Shown here piece after piece: positions 1 to 9,444 of a stretch of 64,000 bases of DNA. Within the stretch, counting starts at the first letter, position 1, and every line of letters starts with the position of its first letter. The DNA is from Guyparkeria sp. SCN-R1. GTDB taxonomy: Bacteria > Pseudomonadota > Gammaproteobacteria > Halothiobacillales > Halothiobacillaceae. The notes under the pieces were generated by a model. It was given only the letters and a program-made list of their open reading frames with translations. It was not told the origin of the DNA and did not search any database. Made by a program: the position numbers and the translations under genes. The DNA is taken from NCBI RefSeq assembly GCF_003932495.1, contig NZ_QZMT01000001.1, forward strand, positions 265,915 to 329,914. The letters are read 5' to 3'.

Positions 1-732
1 TTGGGCGCCATCGGCGTACGCGTGGCCAACTCGGCCAAGGCGTTGGGCATGCGCGTGATCGGCTTCGACCCGGGTATCAGCGTCGAGCGCGCCTGGGAGC
101 TGTCGCCGGACGTCCACCAGGCGGGCAGTGTCGACGAGGTCCTGGCCAAGGCCGACTTCGTTTCCCTGCACGTGCCGCTGATCGACGCGACCCGTGACCT
201 GATCAACGCCGAGCGTCTGGCGTTCATGAAGGACAACGTCGTGGTCCTGAACTTCGCCCGTGCCGGCATCGTCAACGAGCAGGCCATGGTCGACGCGCTG
301 GACAACGGCAAGGCCCTGTCCTACGTCTGCGACTTCCCGACCAACCTGACCAAGAACCATCCGAAGTGCCTGGCCCTGCCGCACCTGGGTGCGTCCACCG
401 ACGAGGCAGAGGACAACTGCGCGATCATGGTTGCCGATCAGATCCGCGACTACATCGAGAACGGCAACATCAAGAACGCGGTCAACATGCCGCACGTGCA
501 GATGGCACGTTCGGGTGCCCAGCGCATCGCGATCGCCAACCTCAATCGTCCGGACATGGTCGGTCAGATCTCGCACATCCTTGGCAAGGCCGGCGTGAAC
601 ATCGAGCACCTGGTCAACGAGTCGCGTGACAAGGTGGCCTACACCCTGCTGGACGTCGACCGCGAGGTGCCGGCCGAGACCCGCGACGAGCTCGCCGCGA
701 TCGACGGCGTTCTGCGCCTGCGCCTGCTCTGA
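1..732 (+). CDS. serA: D-3-phosphoglycerate dehydrogenase, 3' part (5' end outside window)
   Basis: C-terminal 243 residues of the enzyme that oxidises 3-phosphoglycerate to 3-phosphohydroxypyruvate, the first step of serine synthesis. The window opens inside the NAD-binding Rossmann glycine motif (GAIGVRVA, fragment residues 2-9), followed by the acidic residue of GFDP. The NFARAGIV segment and the LPHLGAST segment with the catalytic His are present. A C-terminal ACT domain (about residues 172-243) fits a short, ACT-regulated SerA. The TTG at position 1 is an internal codon, not a start, because the glycine motif is already under way. pheA follows after 15 bp, so both probably belong to one amino-acid transcription unit. 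Confidence 0.93.
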   Translation: MGAIGVRVANSAKALGMRVIGFDPGISVERAWELSPDVHQAGSVDEVLAKADFVSLHVPLIDATRDLINAERLAFMKDNVVVLNFARAGIVNEQAMVDALDNGKALSYVCDFPTNLTKNHPKCLALPHLGASTDEAEDNCAIMVADQIRDYIENGNIKNAVNMPHVQMARSGAQRIAIANLNRPDMVGQISHILGKAGVNIEHLVNESRDKVAYTLLDVDREVPAETRDELAAIDGVLRLRLL

Positions 733-747
733 TCCCCGTTCGGGCCC

Positions 748-1893
748 ATGGGCGGCATGAAAGCCAAGTCCGCGGCTGACGCGGCACTGCCCGAGAGCCT
801 GGACGAGGTGCGGGTGCTGATCGACTCGGTCGATCGGCAGATTCTCGACCTGCTCAGCCAGCGCGCGCGCCTGGCCGAGCAGGTCGCGTTCATCAAGGAG
901 CGCGATCCCGCGCATCATTCCGGGCAATCGTTCTATCGGCCGGAGCGCGAGGCGCAGGTGCTTTCCCGCATCCGTGATCTCAACCCCGGTCCGCTGGACG
1001 ATGAGACCGTCGCCTGGCTGTTCCGCGAGATCATGTCGGCCTGCCTGGCCCACGAGCGCCCGCTCTCGATCGCAACCCTCGGGCCGTCGGGCACCTTCTC
1101 CGAGTTGGCGGCGGTGGCGGCCTTCGGTCACGGCGGGCGGCTGCAGTTCGAGCCGGGCATCCCCGAGGTGTTCCGTGCGGTCTCCGCCGGTAGTGTCGAT
1201 TACGGCGTGGTGCCGCTGGAGAACTCCACCGAGGGCAGTGTCTCGGTCACGCTCGACTCGCTCGCCGGCAGCGACCTGCTGCTCTGCGGCGAGGTGGCCC
1301 TGCGCATCGACCAGCAGTTGATGGCGCACCCGGATGCCGGCAGCACGCCCCGCGTGATCGTCTCGCATGCCCAGTCGCTGGCCCAGTGCCGCGAATGGCT
1401 CGATGCCCATTTCCCCGGCATCGAGCGCATGGCGGTGTCGAGCAACAGCGCCGCCGCCCAGCAGGCGGCGGCCGACCCCGAGGTGTTCGCCATCGGGCCG
1501 AGGTTCGCCGCCGAGCGTCATGGGCTGGTGGTCCGCGCCTCGAACATCCAGGACAACGTCCAGAACACCACCCGTTTCGCCGTGCTCGGCCGCGAGCCGG
1601 TTGCGCCCTCGGGCAACGACAAGACGGCCTTGCTGCTATCGGTGACCAACGAGCCCGGCGCACTGACGCGGCTGTTGCTCCCGCTGTCCGAAGCCGGTAT
1701 CGACGTGCTGCGCATCGAGTCACGCCCGGCGCGGGACCGTGTCTGGGATTACGTGTTCTTCATCGACATCGCCGGTCATCGTGACGAGTCGGCGGTGGCG
1801 GCGGCACTCGAGCGGTTGCGCCCCCATTGCGGTCAACTGCGGGTGCTGGGGTCCTACCCGGTGCCGGTGATCAGCCATCCGGGGGGCGAATGA
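748..1893 (+). CDS. pheA: Bifunctional chorismate mutase / prephenate dehydratase (P-protein)
   Basis: Converts chorismate to prephenate and then to phenylpyruvate in phenylalanine synthesis. The 381-residue protein has the usual three-part layout. An AroQ-type helical chorismate mutase occupies about residues 15-100. The prephenate dehydratase domain covers about 110-285 and includes the catalytic TTRF motif. The C-terminal ACT domain (about 295-375) keeps the GAL and ESRP motifs that bind the feedback inhibitor phenylalanine, so allosteric control is expected. ATG 748 is used; a second in-frame Met lies three codons on. The stop overlaps the hisC start, indicating translational coupling. 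Confidence 0.94.
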   Translation: MGGMKAKSAADAALPESLDEVRVLIDSVDRQILDLLSQRARLAEQVAFIKERDPAHHSGQSFYRPEREAQVLSRIRDLNPGPLDDETVAWLFREIMSACLAHERPLSIATLGPSGTFSELAAVAAFGHGGRLQFEPGIPEVFRAVSAGSVDYGVVPLENSTEGSVSVTLDSLAGSDLLLCGEVALRIDQQLMAHPDAGSTPRVIVSHAQSLAQCREWLDAHFPGIERMAVSSNSAAAQQAAADPEVFAIGPRFAAERHGLVVRASNIQDNVQNTTRFAVLGREPVAPSGNDKTALLLSVTNEPGALTRLLLPLSEAGIDVLRIESRPARDRVWDYVFFIDIAGHRDESAVAAALERLRPHCGQLRVLGSYPVPVISHPGGE

Positions 1894-3065
1894 TGGGCGT
1901 GAAGGAGACCGAGTTGTCATTCGGGCGGGTTCGCGACTGTGTCGCGGCTATCCGGCCTTACGTGCCGGGCAAGCCGGCCGAGGAGGTCGCGCGTGAGTAC
2001 GGTATCGAGGAGGTTCTCAAGCTCGCCTCCAACGAAAACCCGCTCGGTCCGTCGCCGCGCGCCGTCGAGGCGATTCAAGCGGGGCTGGCCGATCTGCACG
2101 TCTACCCGGACGGCAGCGGTTTCCACCTCAAGCGAGCGATCGGCAGCCATTTCGGCGTAAATCCGGAGCAGGTCACGCTGGGCAATGGCTCGAACGACGT
2201 GCTCGAACTGGTCGCGCGCGCCTATCTCGAACCGGGCGTGAATGCCGTGTTCTCCGAGCACGCCTTCGCCGTCTACGCCCTGGCCACCCAGGCCGCCGGC
2301 GCCGCGGCGAAGGTCGTGCCGGCGCGCCCGGCCGACGACCGGGAGATGCCCTTTGGTGCCGATCTCGAGGCGATGGCCGCGGCGGTCGATGAGCACACCC
2401 GCGTGCTGTTCCTCGCCAACCCCAACAACCCGACCGGGACCTGGGTAGAGGCCGCCGAGCTGCGCGCGCTACTCGATGCCGTGCCATCGCACGTGGTCGT
2501 GGTGCTCGACGAAGCGTATACCGAATACGTCGACGATCTGGCCTTCCCGAACGGCATCGAGCTGCTCGCGCACTACCCGAACTTGGTGGTGACGCGCACC
2601 TTCTCGAAGATCTTCGGCCTGGCGGCCCTGCGCGTGGGCTTCGCGGTCAGTGAGCCGGCGATTGCCAGCCTGCTCGATCGCGTACGTCATCCCTTCAACG
2701 TCAACGCGCTCGCCCTACGGGCCGCCGAAGCGGCACTCGAAGACAGCGAGTTCATCGCCCGAAGCCGCGAGGTCAACCGGGCCGGCCTGGCCCAGTGGGC
2801 AACCGCCGCCGAGGCGAACGGCTGGCAGTTCGTTCCCAGTCGGGCGAACTTCATCACGGTGATCACGCCGTTTGCAGCCGGGCGCGTATTCGAGGCCCTG
2901 TTGCGCGAGGGTGTGATCGTCCGCCCGCTCGGTGGCATGGAGGCTCGCGGCGGGTTGTCGCAAGCGCTTCGTATCACCATCGGGACGGCCGAGCAGAACG
3001 CCCGTGCCATCGACGCTCTAAAGGACGTGTTGGCGCGTCTGGCCGACGAGGGTCCCTCCGCATGA
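1890..3065 (+). CDS. hisC: Histidinol-phosphate / aromatic aminotransferase
   Basis: Fold-type I PLP aminotransferase of the HisC family, about 391 residues, slightly longer than most. The PLP-binding lysine sits in RTFSKIFGLA, and the NPNNPTGT cofactor-contact motif is present. Between pheA and tyrA it most likely transaminates aromatic keto acids (or imidazole-acetol phosphate), as in other gammaproteobacterial aro clusters; exact specificity cannot be read from sequence. The frame is open to 1827, but the start is placed at the ATGATG doublet overlapping the pheA stop, with a G-rich Shine-Dalgarno just upstream. The first or second ATG may be used. The stop overlaps tyrA. Confidence 0.9.
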   Translation: MMGVKETELSFGRVRDCVAAIRPYVPGKPAEEVAREYGIEEVLKLASNENPLGPSPRAVEAIQAGLADLHVYPDGSGFHLKRAIGSHFGVNPEQVTLGNGSNDVLELVARAYLEPGVNAVFSEHAFAVYALATQAAGAAAKVVPARPADDREMPFGADLEAMAAAVDEHTRVLFLANPNNPTGTWVEAAELRALLDAVPSHVVVVLDEAYTEYVDDLAFPNGIELLAHYPNLVVTRTFSKIFGLAALRVGFAVSEPAIASLLDRVRHPFNVNALALRAAEAALEDSEFIARSREVNRAGLAQWATAAEANGWQFVPSRANFITVITPFAAGRVFEALLREGVIVRPLGGMEARGGLSQALRITIGTAEQNARAIDALKDVLARLADEGPSA

Positions 3066-3979
3066 TGTTTCGCCGGCTGGCACTGATCGGCACCGGCCTG
3101 ATCGGTGGTTCGCTGGCCTTGGCCTTGCGCGAGCGCGGTGAGGTGGGCGAGGTGGTCGGATATTCGCGCCGACTCGACACCCGCCTGGCCGCTGAGCGGC
3201 TGGGCCTCGTCGACCGACCGGCGGATTCGATTGCCGAGGCGGTCGAGGGGGCGGACCTGGTGTTCCTGGCCACGCCGGTCAAGGCGATGGACGCAGTACT
3301 TGGCGAGTTGGCGGCCTGCCTGCCGGATGACGCCTTGGTAACCGATGGTGGCAGTGTCAAGGGGGCGGTGGTCGAGCGGGCGCGGGCGCATCTCTCGGCC
3401 GGGCAACTTGCCCGATTCGTCCCGGGGCACCCGATTGCTGGGCGCGAGCGCAGCGGGCCGGAAGCGGCGACCGCGGATCTTTACCGCGGCCATCGCGTGA
3501 TCCTCACGCCGATCAAGGAAAACCGCGCCGAGGACGTCGCCCGCATCGAGGCGATGTGGCAGGCGACCGGGGCCCGTATCGAACGGCTTGAGGTGGCCCA
3601 TCACGATCACGTGCTGGCCGCCACATCCCACCTCCCGCATGCGGCCGCCTACGCGATGGTCTCGGCACTGGCCCGGCTGGCCGAGCGCTATGAGGTCTTT
3701 CGCTACGCTGCGGGCGGCTTTCGTGACTTCACGCGCATTGCCAGCTCCGATCCGGTCATGTGGCGGGATATCTGCCTCGACAACCGCGACGAGATCCTGG
3801 TGATGCTCGACCACTATCGCGCCGAGCTCGACTGCCTGCGGGGCATGCTGGAATCCGCCGATGGCGAGCAGATCGAGCATTATTTCCACGAGGCGAAGGC
3901 CGTGCGCGACGCCCTGTATCCCGTGGCCCACGCTAACGGGGCCAACGGAGTTAGCCAGACAGACACGTCCGGCCACTGA
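3062..3979 (+). CDS. tyrA: Prephenate (cyclohexadienyl) dehydrogenase
   Basis: NAD(P)-dependent oxidative decarboxylation of prephenate (or arogenate) for tyrosine synthesis; about 305 residues. An N-terminal Rossmann motif (IGTGLIGGSLA) is followed by VPGHPIAGRE and by a His-rich substrate segment with the TSHLPH motif. There is no chorismate mutase domain and no C-terminal ACT domain. The start is the ATGATG doublet that overlaps the hisC stop, repeating the arrangement at the pheA/hisC junction. aroA begins 55 bp downstream in another frame. In Pseudomonas-type genomes tyrA and aroA are one fused gene; here they are separate. Confidence 0.92.
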   Translation: MMFRRLALIGTGLIGGSLALALRERGEVGEVVGYSRRLDTRLAAERLGLVDRPADSIAEAVEGADLVFLATPVKAMDAVLGELAACLPDDALVTDGGSVKGAVVERARAHLSAGQLARFVPGHPIAGRERSGPEAATADLYRGHRVILTPIKENRAEDVARIEAMWQATGARIERLEVAHHDHVLAATSHLPHAAAYAMVSALARLAERYEVFRYAAGGFRDFTRIASSDPVMWRDICLDNRDEILVMLDHYRAELDCLRGMLESADGEQIEHYFHEAKAVRDALYPVAHANGANGVSQTDTSGH

Positions 3980-4034
3980 CCCGCCGGCTTGTCCGAACCA
4001 ATCCTTTTTCAGCCCAACCCCGGATGACCGCGCC

Positions 4035-5390
4035 ATGACCGTAGTTCATGATTCCGCTTCCCTGATCTATCGCAGCACCGTCGCTCAAGCGCTTGAGGGC
4101 GAGGCGCGGGTGCCGGGAGACAAGTCGATCTCGCATCGCTCGATCATGTTCGGCTCACTGGCCGAAGGCACCACCGAGATCAGCGGTTTCCTCGAAGGCG
4201 AGGACAGCCTCAATACCCTGCGCTGTTTCCGGGCAATGGGTGTCTCCATCACCGACCCCGAGTCCGGGCGGGTGACCATCGAGGGCGTGGGGCTGCATGG
4301 CCTGAAACAGCCGGAAAAGCCACTCTACGTCGGCAATTCGGGAACGTCGATGCGCCTGATGTCCGGCATCCTCGCCGGGCAGGCCTTCGATTCGGTAATC
4401 GAGGGCGATGCTTCGCTGTCGCGCCGGCCGATGAAACGGGTGATCGACCCGCTCACCGCCATGGGGGCACGGATCGAATCCGGCCCCGAGGGGCGTTCTC
4501 CGCTCAAGATCCACGGCGGTCAGCCGCTCAAGGCGATCGACTACGCCATGCCGATGGCCAGCGCCCAGGTGAAATCCTGTGTGTTGCTTGCCGGCCTGTA
4601 CGCCGAGGGCCGCACCTGCGTGACCGAACCGGCACCGACCCGAGACCACACCGAGCGCATGCTCTCGGGGCTGGGTGTCGGCATGCAGCGTGAGGGGGCG
4701 CGGGTCTGCATCGACCAGGGCGATGCCGGCGCGCGACGGCTGGTTGGGCGTGCGCTCGAGGTGCCGGCCGACATCTCCTCGGCAGCGTTCTTCCTGGTCG
4801 CGGCCAGCATCGTCCCCGACTCGGACATCCTGCTCACCCACGTGGGCCTGAACCCGACGCGCACCGGGGTGATCGATATCCTCCAGGCGATGGGCGCGGA
4901 CATCCGTATCGAGAACCGTCGCGAGGTGGGTGGCGAGCCGGTCGGTGACCTGCGCGTGAAAAGCGCCGAGCTCCACGGCATCGAGATCGACGAGGCGCTG
5001 GTGCCGCTGGCGATCGACGAGTTCCCGGTGATCTTTGTCGCCGCCGCCTGCGCCAAGGGTCGGACGGTGCTGACGGGGGCAGAGGAGTTGCGGGTCAAGG
5101 AATCCGATCGCATCGCGGTGATGGCCGATGGCCTGCAGAAGCTCGGCATCGACGCGACCCCCACCGAGGACGGCATGATCATCGAGGGGCGCGGCGAGCC
5201 GACGCCGTTCGGGTCGGCGACCATCTACGCGCAGGGTGACCACCGGATCGCGATGGCATTCGCCGTCGCCGGGCTCAAGGCTCGTGGCGAAGTCACCATC
5301 CACGATTGCCAGTTCGTCGAGACCTCGTTTCCGGGGTTTGCCGAGTTGTTCAACCGACTCGGTGGCTGCCTGGAGCTTTCGCGGCACTGA
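4035..5390 (+). CDS. aroA: 3-phosphoshikimate 1-carboxyvinyltransferase (EPSP synthase)
   Basis: Transfers the enolpyruvyl group of PEP to shikimate-3-phosphate in the shikimate pathway; about 451 residues. Visible signatures are PGDKSISHRS near the N-terminus, GNSGTSMRLM (PEP-binding glycine loop), QVKSCVLLAGLYAEG and DHRIAMAFAVAGL near the C-terminus. The GNSGT and DKSISHR variants resemble the Bacillus/Pseudomonas-type enzyme more than the E. coli one (family-level inference). The open frame runs back into tyrA to 3861, but ATG 4035 gives the normal N-terminus. A 242-bp gap with no recognisable gene or clear terminator separates it from cmk. Confidence 0.94.
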   Translation: MTVVHDSASLIYRSTVAQALEGEARVPGDKSISHRSIMFGSLAEGTTEISGFLEGEDSLNTLRCFRAMGVSITDPESGRVTIEGVGLHGLKQPEKPLYVGNSGTSMRLMSGILAGQAFDSVIEGDASLSRRPMKRVIDPLTAMGARIESGPEGRSPLKIHGGQPLKAIDYAMPMASAQVKSCVLLAGLYAEGRTCVTEPAPTRDHTERMLSGLGVGMQREGARVCIDQGDAGARRLVGRALEVPADISSAAFFLVAASIVPDSDILLTHVGLNPTRTGVIDILQAMGADIRIENRREVGGEPVGDLRVKSAELHGIEIDEALVPLAIDEFPVIFVAAACAKGRTVLTGAEELRVKESDRIAVMADGLQKLGIDATPTEDGMIIEGRGEPTPFGSATIYAQGDHRIAMAFAVAGLKARGEVTIHDCQFVETSFPGFAELFNRLGGCLELSRH

Positions 5391-5632
5391 GGCTGGAAAG
5401 CCTGCGGGGTTTTTGCGAGTGGCCTGCGGTTGATCGAAGGGTGCGTCCCCGTTATGCCTTGCCTCGCGCGCCCGGCACCGCAGTCGGAAAAGTGGCGACA
5501 GTTGGCTGGCGTGCGAAATCCCACCTGCTGGTTTGAGGTGGGTTCCTTGCCGAAGGGCCAGGTTGCGCAACGGATCGTGGGTAGCCGATCGCCGTGACAC
5601 GTCGCCTAACGCAGCAATATCAGGAGAATTCA

Positions 5633-6301
5633 ATGGTACCGGTCATCACTATCGACGGCCCCAGTGGTTCGGGCAAAGGCACGATCGCCCGGCGGCTTGC
5701 TGCCCGGTTGGGCTTCGGCATGCTCGATTCCGGCGCGCTCTATCGACTGACCGCGCTGGCCAGCCAAAATGCTGGCCTGGCGCCGCAGGCGCCCGAGATC
5801 GTCGATATCGCGCGCTACCTTGCCTGCCGTTTCGACGAAGAGGGCAATGTGTTTCTCAACGATGAGAACGTCAGCCGGGAGCTGCGTACCGAAACCACCG
5901 GCGCGATCGCCTCGCAGATCGCCGCACGCCCCGAGGTACGCGAGGCACTGCTGCAGCGGCAACGTGACTTTGCCAAGTTGCCGGGGCTGGTTGCCGACGG
6001 CCGTGACATGGGCACGGTGGTCTTCCCCGAGGCTCCCGCCAAGATCTTTCTCGATGCCAGCGCCGAGGTGCGCGCCGATCGACGTTATAAGCAGTTGATC
6101 GAGAATGGATTCGATGCTAGTTTTACCGCCCTCGTCGAGGAGATTCGTCAACGGGACGAGCGGGATCGCAATCGGTCGGTTGCGCCACTCAAACCGGCGG
6201 AAGATGCGTTAGTCGTTGATTCCAGCGACCTTTCCATCGACGAGGTGGAGGCCACGCTGTGGCGCTACATCCAGGATCGGCTCGCCGATCGGGACGCGTA
6301 G
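5633..6301 (+). CDS. cmk: Cytidylate kinase
   Basis: Phosphorylates CMP and dCMP with ATP. The 222-residue protein starts with the P-loop GPSGSGKGT (about residues 9-17). It also has the DSGALYR nucleotide-binding segment, the VADGRDMG motif and the C-terminal RDERDRNRS lid region. ATG 5633 has a strong AGGAGA Shine-Dalgarno (5622-5627); the frame is open 39 bp further upstream from a GTG, but that lacks a ribosome site. The order cmk-rpsA-ihfB is the standard gammaproteobacterial arrangement. The product is soluble and acts in pyrimidine nucleotide salvage and dCTP supply. Confidence 0.95.
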   Translation: MVPVITIDGPSGSGKGTIARRLAARLGFGMLDSGALYRLTALASQNAGLAPQAPEIVDIARYLACRFDEEGNVFLNDENVSRELRTETTGAIASQIAARPEVREALLQRQRDFAKLPGLVADGRDMGTVVFPEAPAKIFLDASAEVRADRRYKQLIENGFDASFTALVEEIRQRDERDRNRSVAPLKPAEDALVVDSSDLSIDEVEATLWRYIQDRLADRDA

Positions 6302-6463
6302 CAACACGGCGGGGCCATTGACTCGTGTTTTTGTACGGGCAATTCCGCCCGCTCAACAACCCGTTTGTCTGGCAAACCCAAGGATCGGATACGCCAGTGT
6401 TTTTTTACCACGACGGACAGCAATTGGAACGTCCAGTCGTCAACCCTTTGGAAATGCGGATTA
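6302..6463 (+). promoter_or_regulatory. rpsA leader region
   Basis: The 162-bp gap before rpsA is more AT-rich than its neighbours and has no gene. It contains a TTGACT hexamer at 6318-6323 that could be a -35, although no good -10 lies 17 bp on, and a small GTTTG/CAAAC hairpin near 6361-6375. In E. coli the rpsA leader carries promoters and the site of S1 autogenous repression; the same role here is inferred from position only. Confidence 0.35.
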
Positions 6464-8137
6464 ATGTCTGAAAGTTTTGCCCAGCTTTTTGAAGAAAGCC
6501 TCCAGAATGCCGTCATGCAGGCGGGCTCGATCGTCTACGGCAAGGTCGTGGACATCAACGATGACTACGTCACCGTCGACGCTGGCCTGAAGTCGGAAGG
6601 TATCATCCCCACCGATCAGTTCCGTGACGAGAACGGCGAGCTGAACATCAGCGTTGGTGAAGAGGTCGAAGTCGCCCTCGATGCCGTCGAGGACGGTTTC
6701 GGCGAGACCCGCCTGTCGCGTGAAAAGGCCCTGCGTGCCCGTGCGTGGAAGAAGCTGGAGAAGGCTTTCGACGACGACGAAATCGTCACCGGCCGCATTT
6801 CCGGGAAGGTCAAGGGTGGTTTCACCGTCGAACTCGGCGACGTCCGTGCATTCCTGCCGGGTTCGCTGGTCGACGTGCGCCCGATCCGGGACACCACCTA
6901 CCTCGAAGGCAAGGACATCGAGTTCAAGATCATCAAGCTCGATCAGCGCCGCAACAACGTGGTCGTATCCCGCCGCGCGGTTGTCGAGGAAGAGTACAGC
7001 GCCGAGCGCGAAGCGCTGCTCGAGCAGCTGCAGGAAGGCATGGTTCTGCGCGGTATCGTCAAGAACCTCACCGACTACGGCGCGTTCCTGGACCTCGGCG
7101 GCATCGATGGCCTGCTGCACATCACCGACATGGCGTGGAAGCGCGTCAAGCATCCGTCCGAGATGGTCAACATCGGTGACGAGATCGACGTCAAGGTGCT
7201 GAAGTTCGACCGCGAGCGCAACCGCGTTTCGCTGGGCCTCAAGCAGCTGGGCGAAGATCCGTGGAGCGACATCTCCCGTCGCTACCCGACCTCCACCCGC
7301 CTGTTCGGCAAGGTCACCAACATCACCGATTACGGCTGCTTCGTCGAGATCGAGGATGGCGTCGAAGGTCTGGTACACGTCTCCGAGATGGACTGGACCA
7401 ACAAGAACGTCAACCCGGGCAAGCTGGTCAACGTCGGCGACGAGGTCGAGGTGATGATCCTCGATATCGACGAGGACCGCCGCCGGATCTCGCTGGGCAT
7501 GAAGCAGTGCCAGCCGAACCCGTGGGATGCCTTCGCTGCATCGCACACCAAGGGCGACAAGGTTTCCGGCCAGATCAAGTCGATCACCGACTTCGGCATC
7601 TTCATCGGCCTGGACGGCGGTATCGATGGCCTGGTTCACCTGTCCGATCTGTCCTGGAGCGAGCCGGGCGAAGACGCCGTGCGCCAGTTCAAGAAGGGCG
7701 AGGAGCTCGAGGCCGTGGTCATCGCGATCGACCCGGAGCGCGAGCGCATCTCACTGGGACTCAAGCAGCTCGAGGACGATCCGCTGTCCAACTGGGCGGC
7801 CGACAACCCGAAGGGCAGCATCGTCAAGGGTACGCTGCGTGAAGTCGACGCCCGCGGCGCCGTGGTCGAGCTGGCTGAAGGCATCGACGGCTACATCCGT
7901 GCCTCGGACATCGCTCGCGAGCGTATTGACGACGCCCGCACCGTCCTGAAGGAAGGTGAGGAAGTTGAGGCCAAGTTCATGGGTATCGACCGTAAGAACC
8001 GCATGATCAGCCTGTCGATCCGCGCCAAGGATCACGCCGAGGAAGCCGAGGCGATGGACGAGCTCAGCAAGGCGCCGAGCACCTCGTCGCCGACCCTGGG
8101 TGACCTGCTCAAGGAACAGCTCGGCCGCTCCGAGTAA
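6464..8137 (+). CDS. rpsA: 30S ribosomal protein S1
   Basis: Ribosome-associated RNA-binding protein that recruits structured mRNAs to the 30S subunit; 557 residues, the same length as E. coli S1. It consists of six successive S1 (OB-fold) repeats. The last four are recognisable by repeated DYGAF/DYGCF/DFGIF-type strands followed by GLVH or GLLH and a RRISLG-like ending. ATG 6464 gives the canonical [13 protein letters not shown] start. The open frame extends to 6365, but that stretch is unlike any S1. A strong intrinsic terminator follows, ending this operon segment before ihfB. Confidence 0.97.
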   Translation: MSESFAQLFEESLQNAVMQAGSIVYGKVVDINDDYVTVDAGLKSEGIIPTDQFRDENGELNISVGEEVEVALDAVEDGFGETRLSREKALRARAWKKLEKAFDDDEIVTGRISGKVKGGFTVELGDVRAFLPGSLVDVRPIRDTTYLEGKDIEFKIIKLDQRRNNVVVSRRAVVEEEYSAEREALLEQLQEGMVLRGIVKNLTDYGAFLDLGGIDGLLHITDMAWKRVKHPSEMVNIGDEIDVKVLKFDRERNRVSLGLKQLGEDPWSDISRRYPTSTRLFGKVTNITDYGCFVEIEDGVEGLVHVSEMDWTNKNVNPGKLVNVGDEVEVMILDIDEDRRRISLGMKQCQPNPWDAFAASHTKGDKVSGQIKSITDFGIFIGLDGGIDGLVHLSDLSWSEPGEDAVRQFKKGEELEAVVIAIDPERERISLGLKQLEDDPLSNWAADNPKGSIVKGTLREVDARGAVVELAEGIDGYIRASDIARERIDDARTVLKEGEEVEAKFMGIDRKNRMISLSIRAKDHAEEAEAMDELSKAPSTSSPTLGDLLKEQLGRSE

Positions 8138-8156
8138 CTCGGAACTGTCGTGTCCG

Positions 8157-8187
8157 AAAAACGCCATCCTTTGTGATGGCGTTTTTT
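8157..8187 (+). terminator. Intrinsic terminator after rpsA
   Basis: Perfect 10-bp stem AAACGCCATC / GATGGCGTTT (8159-8168 and 8175-8184), loop CTTTGT, followed by a run of T. It lies 20 bp past the rpsA stop. Confidence 0.93.
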
Positions 8188-8337
8188 ATGGCTATCCCCG
8201 CCGGTCCGCCTCGGTGGTCGATCTTGGCCCCATTGGCGAGCGGGAAGCCACGAATTCCCTTGGAATCCCCCGGTTCACCGGGGAGTTCTGCCAAACCTTA
8301 GCTGTGCGCCCCACGTGGCGGCAACGGAGATTGACCG

Positions 8338-8634
8338 ATGACCAAGTCGGAACTGATCGAACGGCTGGCCGATCGCCAGCAGTACCTGCCCATGCGCGAT
8401 ATCGAGACCTCGGTACGCCTGATGCTCGACGAGATGATGGATGCGTTGAGTGCCGGTGACCGGATCGAGATCCGTGGTTTTGGTAGCTTCTCGCTCAACT
8501 ATCGCCGCCCACGTCTGGGTCGCAATCCGAAGACCGGCGAGACCGTTTCGCTGGGGGCTAAGTACGTGCCGCACTTCAAGCCGGGCAAGGAATTGCGTGA
8601 GCGTGTCAATGCGGCCGTGAAGCAGGGGGACTGA
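8338..8634 (+). CDS. ihfB: Integration host factor subunit beta
   Basis: DNA-bending HU/IHF family protein of 98 residues that pairs with IHF-alpha (not in this window) to bend specific sites in promoters, recombination sites and origins. The beta-arm contains GRNPKTGE, and the GFGSF motif precedes it; the N-terminal [10 protein letters not shown] helix is typical of IhfB. An ACGGAG ribosome site precedes the ATG. A CCCCGG/CCGGGG hairpin at 8268-8283 lies in the upstream gap and may affect expression. pyrF starts 2 bp after the stop; the lapA-lapB genes often found between ihfB and pyrF are absent. Confidence 0.95.
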   Translation: MTKSELIERLADRQQYLPMRDIETSVRLMLDEMMDALSAGDRIEIRGFGSFSLNYRRPRLGRNPKTGETVSLGAKYVPHFKPGKELRERVNAAVKQGD

Positions 8635-8636
8635 GG

Positions 8637-9341
8637 TTGGCTCGCCATCGCTCCCAACCGCGTATCTACGTGGCGCTGGATGCCGCCGAAGAGGGTCGGG
8701 TCAGGGAATTGCTCTCCACGCTCGACCCGTCGCTCTGCGGGATCAAGATTGGCAAGGAAGCCTTCACGGCCCACGGGCCGCGGGCGGTGGAATGGGCGCG
8801 TCAGTGTGGATTTCCGGTTTTCCTGGATCTGAAATTCCACGACATCCCCAACACGGTGGCCCAGGCTTGTCGGGCCGCGGCCGACCTGGACGTCGCCCTG
8901 GTGAATGTTCACGCCAGCGGTGGCCGCCGGATGCTCGAGGCGGCTCGGGACGCAATTGGGGGCACCGGGGACGCCCCGGCCCTGATAGCCGTGACGGTAC
9001 TGACCTCGATGGAGGATTCCGATCTGGCCGAGGTTGGCGTGACTGATGGTGCCGAGGCTCAGGTTGGGCGCCTTGCCAGATTGGCCGCCGATGTCGGTCT
9101 CGACGGGGTGGTGTGTTCGGCTCGGGAAGCGGCCTCGATGCGCGCACTCTTTCCCGGCGAGACAGGATTGGTAGTCACCCCCGGGGTCCGCCCGGCAGGC
9201 AGTGCCCGCGACGACCAGCGCCGGGTGGTCACGCCCGCTGATGCGTTGGCAAACGGGGCGACCAGCCTCGTGATCGGTCGACCGATCACGGCGGCGGCAG
9301 ACCCGGGCAGGGCGCTAGAGGCGATTGTCGCGGAGCTTTGA
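8637..9341 (+). CDS. pyrF: Orotidine 5'-phosphate decarboxylase
   Basis: Final step of UMP synthesis, decarboxylating OMP. The 234-residue TIM-barrel protein carries the catalytic [11 protein letters not shown] motif (Lys/Asp charged network) near residue 65 and the phosphate-gripping TPGVRPAG loop towards the C-terminus. A TTG start at 8637 is inferred: it immediately follows the ihfB stop, has a G-rich ribosome site, and gives a family-typical RIYVALD beginning. The two-base spacing to ihfB implies cotranscription and probably translational coupling. A bidirectional-looking terminator follows. Confidence 0.93.
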   Translation: MARHRSQPRIYVALDAAEEGRVRELLSTLDPSLCGIKIGKEAFTAHGPRAVEWARQCGFPVFLDLKFHDIPNTVAQACRAAADLDVALVNVHASGGRRMLEAARDAIGGTGDAPALIAVTVLTSMEDSDLAEVGVTDGAEAQVGRLARLAADVGLDGVVCSAREAASMRALFPGETGLVVTPGVRPAGSARDDQRRVVTPADALANGATSLVIGRPITAAADPGRALEAIVAEL

Positions 9342-9363
9342 CTCAGGGCTGATGCCAAAACGA

Positions 9364-9400
9364 GAAACGCCCGTGTCGCTTGGCGAGACGGGCGTTTTTC
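9364..9400. terminator. Bidirectional terminator between pyrF and mltF
   Basis: Stem AAACGCCCGT / ACGGGCGTTT (9365-9374 and 9388-9397) with an inner TCGC/GCGA pairing, T-rich on the right and A-rich on the left. It can terminate pyrF on the plus strand and the convergent mltF operon on the minus strand. Confidence 0.88.
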
Positions 9401-9444
9401 ATGGTTGCTCGTTTTTTATCGCCATTGGAGGCGAAGACGAAGGT

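Noticed and set aside
1..3. TTG at position 1 as the serA start.
   Set aside because: The codon is inside the NAD-binding glycine motif; the real start lies upstream of the window.
2687..4036. 449-codon minus-strand open frame opposite hisC and tyrA.
   Set aside because: It lies antisense to two certain genes with conserved motifs; composition is the mirror of their codon bias and no protein family is recognisable.
4155..5633. 492-codon minus-strand open frame opposite aroA.
   Set aside because: Antisense shadow of a certain gene; His/Arg/Gly-rich low-information sequence.
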